Source: Lamellibrachia columna (lineage: Eukaryota; Annelida; Polychaeta; Sabellida; Siboglinidae). From it: 64,000 nucleotides of DNA. Below the pieces are notes generated by a model. That model ran no database searches. It saw nothing but the letters and a program-made list of their open reading frames with translations, and was not told the origin of the DNA. Position numbers and translations under genes: made by a program. Position 1 is the first letter of the stretch; each line of letters begins with the position of its first letter. The DNA lies in contig OY759275.1 of NCBI GenBank assembly GCA_963662155.1, forward strand, positions 648,501 to 712,500, read 5' to 3'. Shown one piece after another: positions 46,616 to 58,420 of the stretch.

Positions 46616-46959
46616 CGCGATGGTAATGGTGCAACAGTAGAACTACAACATGTCCAGCAATGCTACCAGATATACCGCGATGCTATTTCTGGATTCAAGT
46701 TCTTGGTGTTTTTGGTAAACAAACTAGCATTTACATAGTATGCAGTCCCACCAGTCGGCCACTCCTATAGCTAAATAGACCGACAGTATTGCCATTTTGG
46801 CAAGCATCTTACTCCAGAAACAATACCGTACGTAATCCAGCCATTCCATACCGTCCTGTGACTCGTACCTAATAAATAAATTATGGTTATTTTTCTTTAA
46901 ACAAATAGTATATTAATTACAACCCTAATGTTGATGTATCCTCATATACTTCGTTAGCA
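46616..46959. other. Unique spacer
   Basis: Single-copy DNA between the 47-bp array and the CpG-rich island. No feature recognised. Confidence 0.5.
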
Positions 46960-47282
46960 ATGCAAGTTAAGGCGACACATAATTACACACGTCTACATCG
47001 CTCGCTGTTTAAAGGCACGTTAAATATATGTAATTTGATTCTAGCAGCCAGCGCGCGTCGTCTGTTCACCGGTATTAATGAGGCGCACAGCGACTGCAGT
47101 CTGGTTATAGCAGGCGATCGATGGCTCGGGGAACGGGCGTCGATCGATAGCTCCACGACCGTCTCACTGTTTGTCCGCGTGTTGGCATCGCATTCACCAC
47201 GGCAACCACCCGGCATCTGCTGTCCTCCGTCTGACGACCAGAGGCCGTCATAGCAAGCGTCGTGGGGAACGTCGAAGCAGGT
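46960..47282. promoter_or_regulatory. CpG-rich island with a strong plus-strand splice donor; possible first exon
   Basis: About 300 bp of markedly CpG-rich unique DNA (GCGCGCGTCGTC, GGCGATCGATGGCTCG, GGGCGTCGATCGATAG) in an AT-rich setting. On plus it ends GTCGAAGCAG|GTATGTG at 47280/47281, a near-ideal 5' splice site, so it may be the 5' exon of an unidentified gene. Both strands are open for about 100 codons (for example minus-strand CYDGLWSSDGGQQMPGGCRG), which is common in CpG-rich DNA. No protein family was recognised. Confidence 0.35.
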
Positions 47283-47821
47283 ATGTGTCCGTTAGAATTC
47301 TTGCAAATGTCTTAATTCGATGATTGTCATAATTATCTGCATGCCATAGATTTCGGGAATGCCACGGGAAATGGCGTGGAACGTGCCCAACCTGTATTTA
47401 TATGGCGTTATCTGCCACAAACTGCAGGCAGGGTGATTGGTTTGTTAGCTTTCTAGAGTGAGGTGATAACATTTCACGATCGCGTGTTATTTTGATTTAA
47501 ATATACAATAAAACAAATTGTTCTTTAATCCAACGCCATTGCACTGTCGCGCAGTATCGATCTCTCATCACGGTCTTCCGTAGAATCGGCGTCTGCTACG
47601 CTCTTCCTTGATCAACACTGGTGATTCTGAATTAAAGCGCAGATTGGCCTATCACGCTCATTGCCTATGGGGATGCTGTTCCAGAAATTAATACTCGTGA
47701 CCCGAGACAACGCTGCTGTTACCTCACTAGAGGCGTTCTTGATTCCCACAATGTCGCAGATATCACTTCCGTGTTAACGGCGCGCGCTCAGAAACTGTCT
47801 TTACGAAAATAATATTAACAA
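47283..47821. other. Unique segment, nothing recognised
   Basis: Moderately CpG-containing single-copy DNA following the possible first exon. No domain or RNA gene recognised. Confidence 0.5.
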
Positions 47822-48375
47822 GATGCAAAGTAGATGTTTGCACTGAAAGGGGTTGCAACAAACAGTCGACTATGTGTCCGCTGTGAACCGATTACAAAGT
47901 AGATGTTTGCACTGAAAGGGGTTGCAACAAACAGTCGACTATGCGTCCGCTGTGAACCGATTACAAAGTAGATGTTTGCACTGAAAGGGGTTGCAACAAA
48001 CAGTCGACTATGTGTCCGCTGTGAACCGATTACAAAGTAGATGTTTGCACTGAAAGGGGTTGCAACAAACAGTCGACTATGTGTCCGCTGTGAACCGATT
48101 ACAAAGTAGATGTTTGCACTGAAAGGGGTTGCAACAAACAGTCGACTATGTGTCCGCTGTGAACCGATTACAAAGTAGATGTTTGCACTGAAAGGGGTTG
48201 CAACAAACAGTCGACTATGTGTCCGCTGTGAACCGATTACAAAGTAGATGTTTGCACTGAAAGGGGTTGCAACAAACAGTCGACTATGTGTCCGCTGTGA
48301 ACCGATTACAAAGTAGATGTTTGCACTGAAAGGGGTTGCAACAAACAGTCGACTATGCGTCCGCTGTGAACCGAT
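47822..48375. repeat. 69-bp minisatellite, 8 near-identical copies
   Basis: The unit is ACAAAGTAGATGTTTGCACT, GAAAGGGGTTGCAACAAACA, GTCGACTATGTGTCCGCTGT, GAACCGATT. Variation is almost limited to TGTGTCC/TGCGTCC. At 23 codons per unit the minus strand stays open (GSQRTHSRLFVATPFSANIY repeats). Recent expansion. Confidence 0.95.
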
Positions 48376-48545
48376 GGTCTGACCTTTATTATTGATTTCC
48401 ATCTTTATTTATTATGACTAACTAAATCAGAGAAATTACCTGGCAATCTGAGGTGGCACTTTGTCACGACTCTTATTTACATATAATTTATGGATTCTCT
48501 CACACACTAAACCTATCCACGGCTGATTGTAGTACGTAAGACACA
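48376..48545. other. Unique spacer with an exon-like minus-strand open stretch
   Basis: Minus-strand frame YYNQPWIGLVCERIHKLYVN, KSRDKVPPQIA ends at CCAG|GTAATT (about 48440), a plausible donor. No family was recognised and the upstream acceptor is weak. This could be a decayed exon or chance. Confidence 0.25.
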
Positions 48546-48551
48546 CGCACG

Positions 48552-48652
48552 CCGATGCACCTGCCGATACACCTGCCGATGCACCTGCCGATACACATGC
48601 CGATACACATGCCGATACACATGCCGATACACATGCCGATACACATGCCCAC
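48552..48652. repeat. 12-bp repeat (GATACACATGCC), about 8 copies
   Basis: Tandem 12-mers, CCTGCC type on the left and CATGCC type on the right. Confidence 0.95.
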
Positions 48653-48710
48653 ATACCCTGGCATACACACGTGTGTTCACACAAAACAATATATTTACTA
48701 CATTCCTCTG

Positions 48711-48810
48711 TTCTGTTCTGTTCTGTTCTGTTCTGTTCTGTTCTGTTCTGTTCTGTTCTGTTCTGTTCTGTTCTGTTCTGTTCTGTTCTGTTCTGTTCTG
48801 TTCTGTTCTG
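48711..48810. repeat. (TTCTG)20 pentanucleotide microsatellite
   Basis: Twenty perfect copies. Confidence 0.98.
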
Positions 48811-49115
48811 TAACGGTAGATACACTGTCACCCCCGGTCCCGATCTCAAGAAGCAAAGAGTGTCCTTCGCAAGGTCCTAACACTTCTAACGCTGAATACA
48901 TAGCATATAAAGCACACATGACGACACACATATCATTAAAATGTCGCTCAGGGAAGTGTATCTGAAGTTGAAGTCACATTAGTAATCTCGTCTAGAGACA
49001 CAACGTCTCCTCGTTTTTATTCTAAAATCATGTTAAATAGTATAAATTATATAACTATATATCTTATTAAATCTTGACCGCTCAAAGGTGTAATGTTTAA
49101 TAAACTACGTTAAGC

Positions 49116-49116
<1 letters not shown>
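48811..49116. other. Unique spacer
   Basis: Single-copy, AT-rich toward the right end. Nothing recognised. Confidence 0.5.

Positions 49117-49168
<52 letters not shown>
49117..49168. repeat. (TA)n microsatellite
   Basis: A pure TA tract of about 26 copies. Confidence 0.95.
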
Positions 49169-49169
<1 letters not shown>

Positions 49170-49210
49170 CAGATCAGATCAGATGTATATTGATTAGACA
49201 TATAGCGTCT

Positions 49211-49329
49211 GATTAGCCATACACCCATTGGCACGGTTTGATTAGACGTACACCCATTGGCACGGTTTGATTAGACGTACACCCACTGCACGGTCTGATT
49301 AGACGTACACCCATTGACACGGTCTGATT
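49211..49329. repeat. 29-bp repeat, about 4 copies
   Basis: The unit is GATTAGACGTACACCCATTG, GCACGGTTT. Confidence 0.9.
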
Positions 49330-49847
49330 AAGTGTGCTCCATTTGGATAAATGCCGCACACATAGTCTGCATGGGTTCTTCATTTATGCAAAACAAAACT
49401 ATTTAAACAAATACGAAACATATTGCCATATTCCAAATTGTTATTTATGCAAATTACACAACCAAGAATAATTTTTTCAAACGCGTGACCCTCCAAAATG
49501 CATAAATTGCAGTAGTATTAATTCGCACAAAGAATCATGAAACTACAAAAAATTTCTAGTATTATGTTTTTCAATGTTACACTGTCACTTCATCTCTGTA
49601 TACTATTTGTAGGAAAATGGAATTGATATAAGAATATGTTTGTGGGTATACGTGTACAAGTGCTGCATAGCTGCTGCGCCACATCTGTTTGTTTTTTTAT
49701 TTTTTCTATATCAAACGTAAGGTGGCTCTCACGCTAGCGACGTATGCTATATCTAGCGATGTACGCGAGAGTCTCCATTGACTATATACACTTATATAGT
49801 TCTATATGTGTATGTATTTTGTTAGATACTAAACATTTTATTATTCT
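49330..49847. other. AT-rich unique segment
   Basis: No gene or repeat recognised. Confidence 0.5.
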
Positions 49848-49942
49848 CTCTCCCTCTCCCTCTCCCTCTCCTTTCCCTCCCCCTCCACCTCCCCCATCCC
49901 CGTCCCCCCTCCTCCCCCCCTCTCTCTCTCTCTCTCCCTCAT
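49848..49942. repeat. Polypyrimidine (CTCTCC)n tract
   Basis: An almost pure C/T run of about 95 bp on the plus strand, composed of CTCTCC, CCCCTCC and (CT)n. A mirror-repeat composition of this kind can form triplex DNA. Confidence 0.9.
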
Positions 49943-49986
49943 TGGCTCGGTCTGATTAAACTGACGCCGATTAGTCAAATGATCAC

Positions 49987-50071
49987 AGCATTTGCAAAAT
50001 GTCGAAATAAATCGCTTGTTTTTTTTTCAGCATTTGCAAAATGTCGAAGTAAATCGCTTGTTTTTTTAAAC
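49987..50071. repeat. ~43-bp tandem duplication
   Basis: CAGCATTTGCAAAATGTCGA, ARTAAATCGCTTGTTTTTTT occurs twice. Confidence 0.9.
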
Positions 50072-50198
50072 GCATAAAACACACTCGACAACAAACACAT
50101 TGATGTTGTCCGTGTGCTGCACACACGAACATCACACGAACAACATCACACGATGAAGCAGCGCCGAGTTAGCCACCAGTGTTCGCTGTTTATTCAAC

Positions 50199-50361
50199 TG
50201 TAATCAGATGGACATGTTGTCCTGCGGCCGTATTGTAATCAGATGGACATGTTGTGCTGCGGCCGTATTGTAATCAGATGGACATGTTGTGCTGCGGCCG
50301 TATTGTAATCAGATGGACATGTTGTGCTGCGGCCGTACTGTAATCAGATGGACATGTTGTG
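50199..50361. repeat. 35-bp repeat, about 4.6 copies
   Basis: The unit is TTGTAATCAGATGGACATGT, TGTGCTGCGGCCGTA. Confidence 0.95.
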
Positions 50362-50429
50362 TTTATTCCATATGCACGATTGTTTTTATATGTGTGGAGG
50401 AGGAACTTCAACACCGTGCCATGTACATA

Positions 50430-52316
50430 GATACAGTGATTACTATAAGAGACAGTGATTACTATAAGAGTAGATACAGTGATTACTATAAGATACAGTG
50501 ATTACTATAAGAGTGGATACAGTGATTACTATAAGACACAGTGATTACTATAAGATACAGTGATTACTATAAGAGTACATACAGTGATTACTATAAGATA
50601 CAGCGATTACTATAAGATACAGTGATTACTATAAGAGACAGTGATTACAATAAGAGTGGATACAGTGATTACTATAAGATACAGTGATTACTATAAGAGT
50701 AGATACAGTGGTTACTATAAGATACAGTGATTACTATAAGAGTAGATACAGTGATCACTATAAGAGTAGATACAGTGTTTACTATAAGATACAGTGATTA
50801 CTATAAGAGTAGATACAGTGATTACTATAAGAGTAGATACAGTGATTACTATAAGATACAGTGATTACTATAAGAGTAGATACAGTGATTACTATAAGAT
50901 ACAGTGATTACTATAAGAGTGGATACAGTGATTACTATAAGACACAGTGATTACTATAAGATACAGTGATTACTATAAGAGTACATACAGTGATTACTAT
51001 AAGATACAGCGATTACTATAAGATACAGTGATTACTATAAGAGACAGTGATTACAATAAGAGTGGATACAGTGATTACTATAAGATACAGTGATTACTAT
51101 AAGAGTAGATACAGTGGTTACTATAAGATACAGTGATTACTATAAGAGTAGATACAGTGATCACTATAAGAGTAGATACAGTGTTTACTATAAGATACAG
51201 TGATTACTATAAGAGTAGATACAGTGATTACTATAAGATACAGTGATTACTATAAGATATAGTGATTACTATAAGATACAGTGACTACTATAAGAGTAGA
51301 TACAATGATAACTATAAGAGTAGATACAGTGATTACTATAAGACACAGTGATTACTATAAGAGTAGATACAGTGATTACTATAAGATACAGTGATTACTA
51401 TAAGATACAGTGATTACTATAAGAGACAGTGATTACAATAAGAGTGGATACAGTGATTACTATAAGATACAATGATTACTATAAGAGTAGATACAGTGGT
51501 TACTATAAGATACAGTGATTACTATAAGAGTAGATACAGTGATCACTATAAGAGTAGATACAGTGCTTACTATAAGATACAGTGATTACTATAAGAGTAG
51601 ATACAGTGATTACTATAAGATACAGTGATTACTATAAGAGTAGATACAGTGATTACTATAAGATACAGTGATTACTATAAGATATAGTGATTACTATAAG
51701 ATACAGTGATTACTATAAGAGTAGATACAATGATAACTATAAGAGTAGATACAGTGATTACTATAAGACACAGTGATTACTATAAGAGTAGATACAGTGA
51801 TTACTATAAGATACAGTGATTACTATAAGAGTAGATACAGTGATTACTATAAGATACATTGATTACTATAAGAGTAGATACAGTGATTACTATAAGAGTA
51901 GATACAGTGGTTACTATAAGAGACAGTGATTACTATAAGAGTGGATACAGTGATTACTATAAGATACAGTGATTACTATAAGAGTAGATACAGTGTTTAC
52001 TATAAGATACAGTGATTACTATAAGAGTAGATACAGTGATAACTATAATAGTAGATACAGTGATTACTGTAAGATACAGTGATTACTATAAGAGTAGATA
52101 CAGTGATTACTATAAGATACAGTGATTACTATAAGATACAGTGATTACTATAAGAGTAGATACATTGATTACTATAAGAGTAGATACAGTGATTACTATA
52201 AGAGTAGATACAGTGATTACTATAAGAGTAGACACAGTGATTACTATAAGAGTAGATACAGTGATTACTATAAGAGTAGATATAGTGATTACTATAAGAG
52301 TAGATACAGTGATTCT
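50430..52316. repeat. 19/24-bp satellite with ~406-bp higher-order repeats
   Basis: Two unit types alternate: 19 bp (GATACAGTGATTACTATAA) and 24 bp (GAGTAGATACAGTGATTACT, ATAA). The marker variants GAGTGG, GACACAG, GAGTACAT, CAGCGATT, GAGACAGTGATTACAATAAG, GTGGTTAC and GATCACT recur in the same order starting near 50511 and 50917. Part of the series recurs again near 51423. Confidence 0.95.
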
Positions 52317-52384
52317 ACCAGAATAAATAAATATTGGCAAAGCGGTGGTAATTACTAGAAGACTGGATAGAGATGCAACACGAT

Positions 52385-53552
52385 GAATATGTCTTAAAGA
52401 CTATGTGGACATTTGATTGCCATAAGACTAGGTGGACAATTGTAACACGGTGGTGATTGCCATACGACTAGGTGGACATTTATAACACGGTGGTGATTGC
52501 CATAAGACTAGGTGGACATTTGTAACACGGTGGTGATTGACATAAGACTAGGTGGACATTTGTAACACGGTGGTGATTGCAATAAGACTAGGTAGACATT
52601 GGTAACACGGTGGTGATTGCCATAAGACTAGATGGACATTTGTAACACGGTGGTGATTGCCATAAGATTAGGTGGACATTTGTAACACGGTGGTGATTGC
52701 CATAAGATTAGGTGGACATTTGTAACACGGTGGTGATTGCCATAAGATTAGGTGGACATTTGTAACACGATGGTGATTGCAATAAGACTAGGTAGACATT
52801 TGTAACACGGTGGTGATTGCCATCAGATTAGGTGGACATTTGTAACACGGTGGTGATTGCCATAATAATAGGTGGACATTTGTAACACGGTGGTGATTGC
52901 CATAAGATTAGGTGGACATTTGTAACACGGTGGTGATTGCCATAAGACTAGGTGGACATTTGTAACACGGTGGTGATTGCAATAATACTAGGTGAACATT
53001 TGTAAAACGGTGGTGATTGCAATAAGACTAGGTGGACATTTGTAACACGGTGGTGATTGCCATAATAATAGGTGGACATTTGTAACACGGTGGTGATTGC
53101 CATAAGATTAGGTGGACATTTGTAACACGGGGTGATTGCCATAAGACTAGGTGGACATTTGTAACACGGTGGTGATTGCAATAATACTAGGTGAACATTT
53201 GTAACACGGTGGTGATTGCCATAAGATTAGGTGGACATTTTAACACGGTGGTGAATGCCATAAGACTAGGTGGACATTTGTAACACGGTGGTGATTGCCA
53301 TAAGATTAGGTGGACATTTGTAACATGGTGGTGATTGCCATAAGACTAGGTGGACATTTGTAACACGGTGGTGATTGCCATAATACTAGGTGGACATTTG
53401 TAACACGGTGGTGATTGCCATAAGATTAAGTGGACATTTGTAACACGGTGGTGATTGCCATAAGATTAGGTGGACATTTGTAACACGGTGGTGATTGCCA
53501 TAATACTAGGTGGGCATTTGTAACACGGTGGTGATTGCCATAAGACTAGGTA
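52385..53552. repeat. 40-bp satellite, about 29 copies
   Basis: The unit is GTGGTGATTGCCATAAGACT, AGGTGGACATTTGTAACACG. The variants ATTAGG, ATAATAATAGG and AATACTAGGTGAAC recur in clusters, suggesting multi-unit duplications. Confidence 0.95.
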
Positions 53553-53981
53553 ATTATTGGTAGCAATGATATGTTTCTATAGAAACACTTATATAAATAT
53601 TGGCAATACTGGATCTTGGCCAGGCCATCCTCGTTTGTTGTCATTTTCAACTTTTCGTTGGTGGTGCAGTTTAACAATTAATTTGTGAAAGATGATTACA
53701 TTATTACCGGACGTGAGCTTGCATTGTTGGTTATCAGCTTTGGGTGTGTTCGTCTTTAAAACGTGGCAAGTAGTATAGCAACATCAATGGCAAGTGTGAC
53801 TATGGCGTCACCCCACATCCGACCAGAGACTGGCTCATGAATCAATCAATCGTGTAGATGTGTGCACCAGACCATGACCAAATGGAACATCAACCGAACT
53901 GTAACCTTCACAAAGAGCGCAGATGGAACGGCTTATTGGTTTATGTTTAATTCACGTCAGTGTTCATAAACACACCTCGCA
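53553..53981. other. Unique spacer
   Basis: Single-copy DNA. An acceptor-like CGTTGGTGGTGCAG occurs at about 53656. No exon recognised. Confidence 0.4.
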
Positions 53982-54760
<779 letters not shown>

Positions 54761-54761
54761 A

Positions 54762-54945
54762 TACCGTTGATGAAGCTATACATATAGTTTGACTTGCTGT
54801 AGACGACGACCATATACATATAGTTTGACTTACCGTTGATGAACCTATACATATAGTTTGACTTGCTGTAGACGACGACCATATACATATAGTTTGACTT
54901 ACCGTTGATGAACAAATACATGGCACGCTATATAGTTTGACTTAC
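54762..54945. repeat. ~68-bp repeat of TACATATAGTTTGACTT blocks, about 2.5 copies
   Basis: The blocks CCGTTGATGAACCTATACAT and GCTGTAGACGACGACCATAT alternate, each followed by ATAGTTTGACTT. It shares CCGTTGATGAA with the inner arms of the adjacent foldback element. Confidence 0.85.
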
Positions 54946-55041
54946 TGTTGGCGTTTTGATTACATGAGAGTATATTAATGCATACGTTTTAACTACATGT
55001 GCTGTATAAGTCATGGTACGTTTGCCAATCATATGTTGGCC

Positions 55042-56115
55042 AACTGGAGAGACACATGCACTAACCCTAATCCTACTGGAGAGACACGTGCACTGACCCT
55101 AGCCCTACTGGAGAGACATGTGCTCTGTCCCTAACCCTACTGGAGAGAAATGTGCACTGTCCCTAACCCTACTGGAGAGACATGTGCACTAACCCTAATC
55201 CTACTGGAGTGATACGTGCACTGACCATAACCCTACTGGAGAGACATGTGTACTGTCCCTAACCCTACTGGAGAGACATGTGCACTAACCCTAACCCTAC
55301 TGGAGAGACATGTGCACTAACCCTAATCGTACTGGAAAGACACGTACACTGACCCTAACCCTACTGGAGAGACACGTGCACTAACCCTTGCCCTACTGGA
55401 GAGACATGTGCACTGTCCCTAACCCTACTGGAGATACACGTGCACTAACCCTAACCATACTGGAGAGACATGTGCACTGACCCTAACCCTACTGGAGAAA
55501 CATGTGCACTAATCATAACCCTACTGGAGAGACATGTGCACTAATCCTAACCCTACTGGAGAGACATGTGCACTTACTCTAACCCTACTGCAGAGACATG
55601 TGCACTAACCCTAACCCTACTGGAGAGACACGTGCACTAATCCTAACCCTACTGGAGAGACATGTGCACTAATCCTAACCCTACTGGAGAGACATGTGCA
55701 CTTACTCTAACCCTACTGCAGAGACATGTGCACTAACCCTAACCCTACTGCAGAGACATGTGCACTAACCCTAACCCTACTGGAGAGACATGTGCACTAA
55801 TCCTAACCCTACTGGAGAGACATGTGCACAAACTCTAACCCTACTGGAGTGACACGTGCACTACACGTGCGCTAATCCTAACCCTACTGGAAAGACATGT
55901 GCACTGACCCTAACCCTACTGGAGGGACATGTGCACTGACCCTATCCCTACTGGAGAGACATGTGCACTAATCCTAACCCTACTGGAGTGACACGTGCAC
56001 TGACCCTAATCCTAATGGATAGACACGTGCACTAACCCTAATCCTAATGGACAGACACGTGCACTAACCCTAATCCTACTGGAGAGACACGTGCACTAAC
56101 CCTAATCTTACTGGA
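55042..56115. repeat. 32-bp satellite containing a telomere-like CCCTAACCCTA core
   Basis: The unit is ACTAACCCTAACCCTACTGG, AGAGACATGTGC, about 33 copies. Common variants are GACCCTAA, GTCCCTAA, CTAATCC and CACGTGC. CCCTAACCCTA is the C-strand of TTAGGG-type telomere repeats, here embedded in a longer unit. Confidence 0.95.
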
Positions 56116-56123
56116 TTCAGTGA

Positions 56124-56268
56124 ACACGTAGGTCCTAGGGGGTTTAGCCGGAGCTGCATACGTGGTTCCTATGGGTGGTTTAGACAGAGCTGCACACGTG
56201 GGTCCTATGGATGGTTTAGACAGAGCTGCACACGTGGGTCCTTGTGGGCTTAGAAGGAGCTGCACACA
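56124..56268. repeat. ~36-bp repeat, 4 diverged copies
   Basis: The unit is CACGTGGGTCCTATGGRTGG, TTTAGACAGAGCTGCA. The edges are more diverged. Confidence 0.9.
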
Positions 56269-56635
56269 CTCCGTATCTAGGGAAGTATCGATCCACACAG
56301 CACCGCCTTACAAACTGAAGCTCAGCACCGGCTTTTGGAGAAAATTGGTTTAGCTAGGAAAGACCAATCTCTCTAAACCACAATAAATCGTCGAAGCACT
56401 TGCTAACCAACGTACACTGTGCGAATCGTAAACAGACTGTAGCAGTAAAACTGGGTAAGTTGGAGCTTCCTGTGACGAATGGTGGGAAATAGGCAGTACC
56501 GGAAACCAGTTAATCAACTAATTATTGGCAATGTAATTGTAAGTAATTGCAACTAAACACGACACATCATAAATAGGTCCCTACTTCGTTAAACGTTGGT
56601 GCTGTCATCTCTGCTTAAAAAGGCATCATCACTCT
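56269..56635. other. Unique spacer
   Basis: No gene recognised. Confidence 0.5.
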
Positions 56636-57650
56636 CCTCCATCCTTCCTCCTGTAGGGATTACTGTGCCGTCCTCCACCCTTCCTCCTGTAGGGAACACT
56701 GTGCCATCCTCCATCCTTCCTCCTGTAGGAACACTATGCCACCCTCCATCCTTCCTCCTGTACGGATCACAGTGCCATCCTCCTTCCTCCTGTACGGAAC
56801 ACTGTGCCGTCCTCCATCCTTCCTCCTGTAGGGAACACTGTGCCATCCTCCATCCTTCCTCCTGTAGGAACACTGTGCCACCCTCCATCCTTCCTCCTGT
56901 ACGGATCACAGTGCCATCCTCCTTCCTCCTGTACGGAACACTGTGCCGTCCTCCATCCTTCCTCCTGTAGGGAACACTGTGCCATCCTCCATCCTTCCTC
57001 CTGTAGGAACACTGTGCCATCCTCCATCCTTCCTCCTGTAGGAACACTGTGCCATCCTCCATCCTTCCTCATGTAGGGATCACTGTGCCGTCCTCCATTC
57101 TTCCTCCTGTAGGGAACACTGTGCCGTCCTCCATCCTTCCTCCTGTAGGGATCACTGTACCGTCCTTCATCCTTCCTCCTGTAGGGAACACTGTGCCGTC
57201 CTCCATTCTTCCTCCTGTAGGGAACACTGTGCCGTCCTCCATCCTTCCTCCTGTAGGGATTACTGTACCGTCCTTCATCCTTCCTCCTGTAGGGAACACT
57301 GTGCCGTCCTCCATCCTTCCTCCTGTAGGGATTACTGTGCCGTCTTCCATCCTTCCTCCTGTAGGGATCACTGTGCCGTCCTCCATCCTTCCTCCTGTAG
57401 GGATTACTGTGCCGTCCTCCATTCTTCCTCCTGCAGGGAACACTGTGCCGTCCTCCAACCTTCCTCCTGTAGGGATCACTGTGCCGTCCTCCATCCTTCC
57501 TCCTGTAGGGATTACTGTGCCGTCCTCCATTCTTCCTCCTGCAGGGAACACTGTGCCGTCCTCCAACCTTCCTCCTGTATGGATCACTGTGCCGTCCTCC
57601 ATCCTTCCTCCTGTAGGGATTACTGTGCCACCCTCCACCCCTCCTCGTGT
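56636..57650. repeat. 36-bp satellite, about 28 copies
   Basis: The unit is CTCCTGTAGGGATCACTGTG, CCGTCCTCCATCCTTC (GGGAACACT variant). A left sub-block (56720-57060) has 35-bp or truncated units (TGTAGGAACACT, GTACGGATCACAGTGCCATC) in a repeated multi-unit order. The 12-codon unit keeps both strands open (VPSSILPPVGIT / GRMEDGTVIPTG). Artefactual frames. Confidence 0.95.
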
Positions 57651-57660
57651 GGAATGTCGT

Positions 57661-57692
57661 GGTGCCCTCTAACGTTACCGTTAGAGGGCACC
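57661..57692. other. Perfect 14-bp stem palindrome
   Basis: GGTGCCCTCTAACG-TTAC-CGTTAGAGGGCACC: 14-bp perfect arms and a 4-bp loop. It sits between the 36-bp and 23-bp arrays. Confidence 0.95.
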
Positions 57693-57732
57693 AATTTTGT
57701 TTATAATTCTGTTAAACCTATTGCACGTGGCG

Positions 57733-58420
57733 TAAACTATTCACACACTACATAATAAACTATTCACACACTACATATTATGCTACTTACACACTACATA
57801 TTAAAATATTCACACACGACAGACTAAGCTATTCATAAACTACATATTACACTATTCACACACTACAGACTAAACTATTCACACACTACATATTAAACTA
57901 TTCACACACGACATATTAAACTATTCACACATTACAGATTAAACCATTCATACACTACATATTAAACTATTCATACACTACAAATTAAACTATTCACACA
58001 CTACAGATTCAATTATTCCCACATTACAGATTAAACTATTCACACTACATATTAAACTATTCACACACGATATATTACATTATTAACATACTACATATTA
58101 AACTATTCACACATTATAGATGAAACTTTTCACACACAACATATTAATCTATTCACAAACTACACATTAAACTATTCACAAACTATACATTAAACTATTC
58201 AAACGCTACATATTAAACTATTCACACACTACATATTAAACTATTCACACACTGCAGATTAAACTATTCACACACTACCTATTAAACTATTCACACACTA
58301 CATATTAAACTATTCACAAACTACACATTAAACTATTCACACACTACAGATTAAACTATTCACACATTACATATTAAATTATACAAACACTACAGATTAA
58401 ACTATTCACACACTATGTAT
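57733..58420. repeat. 23-bp satellite, about 30 diverged copies
   Basis: The unit is AAACTATTCACACACTACAT, ATT. Many substitutions (CAGATT, AACTACACATT). Older-looking than neighbouring arrays. Confidence 0.95.

Noticed and set aside
55042..56115. True telomere end
   Set aside because: The hexamer occurs only once or twice per 32-bp unit and unique DNA continues for more than 7 kb on both sides.
56589..57672. VPSSILPPVGIT proline-rich protein
   Set aside because: 36-bp satellite open on both strands; no supporting features.
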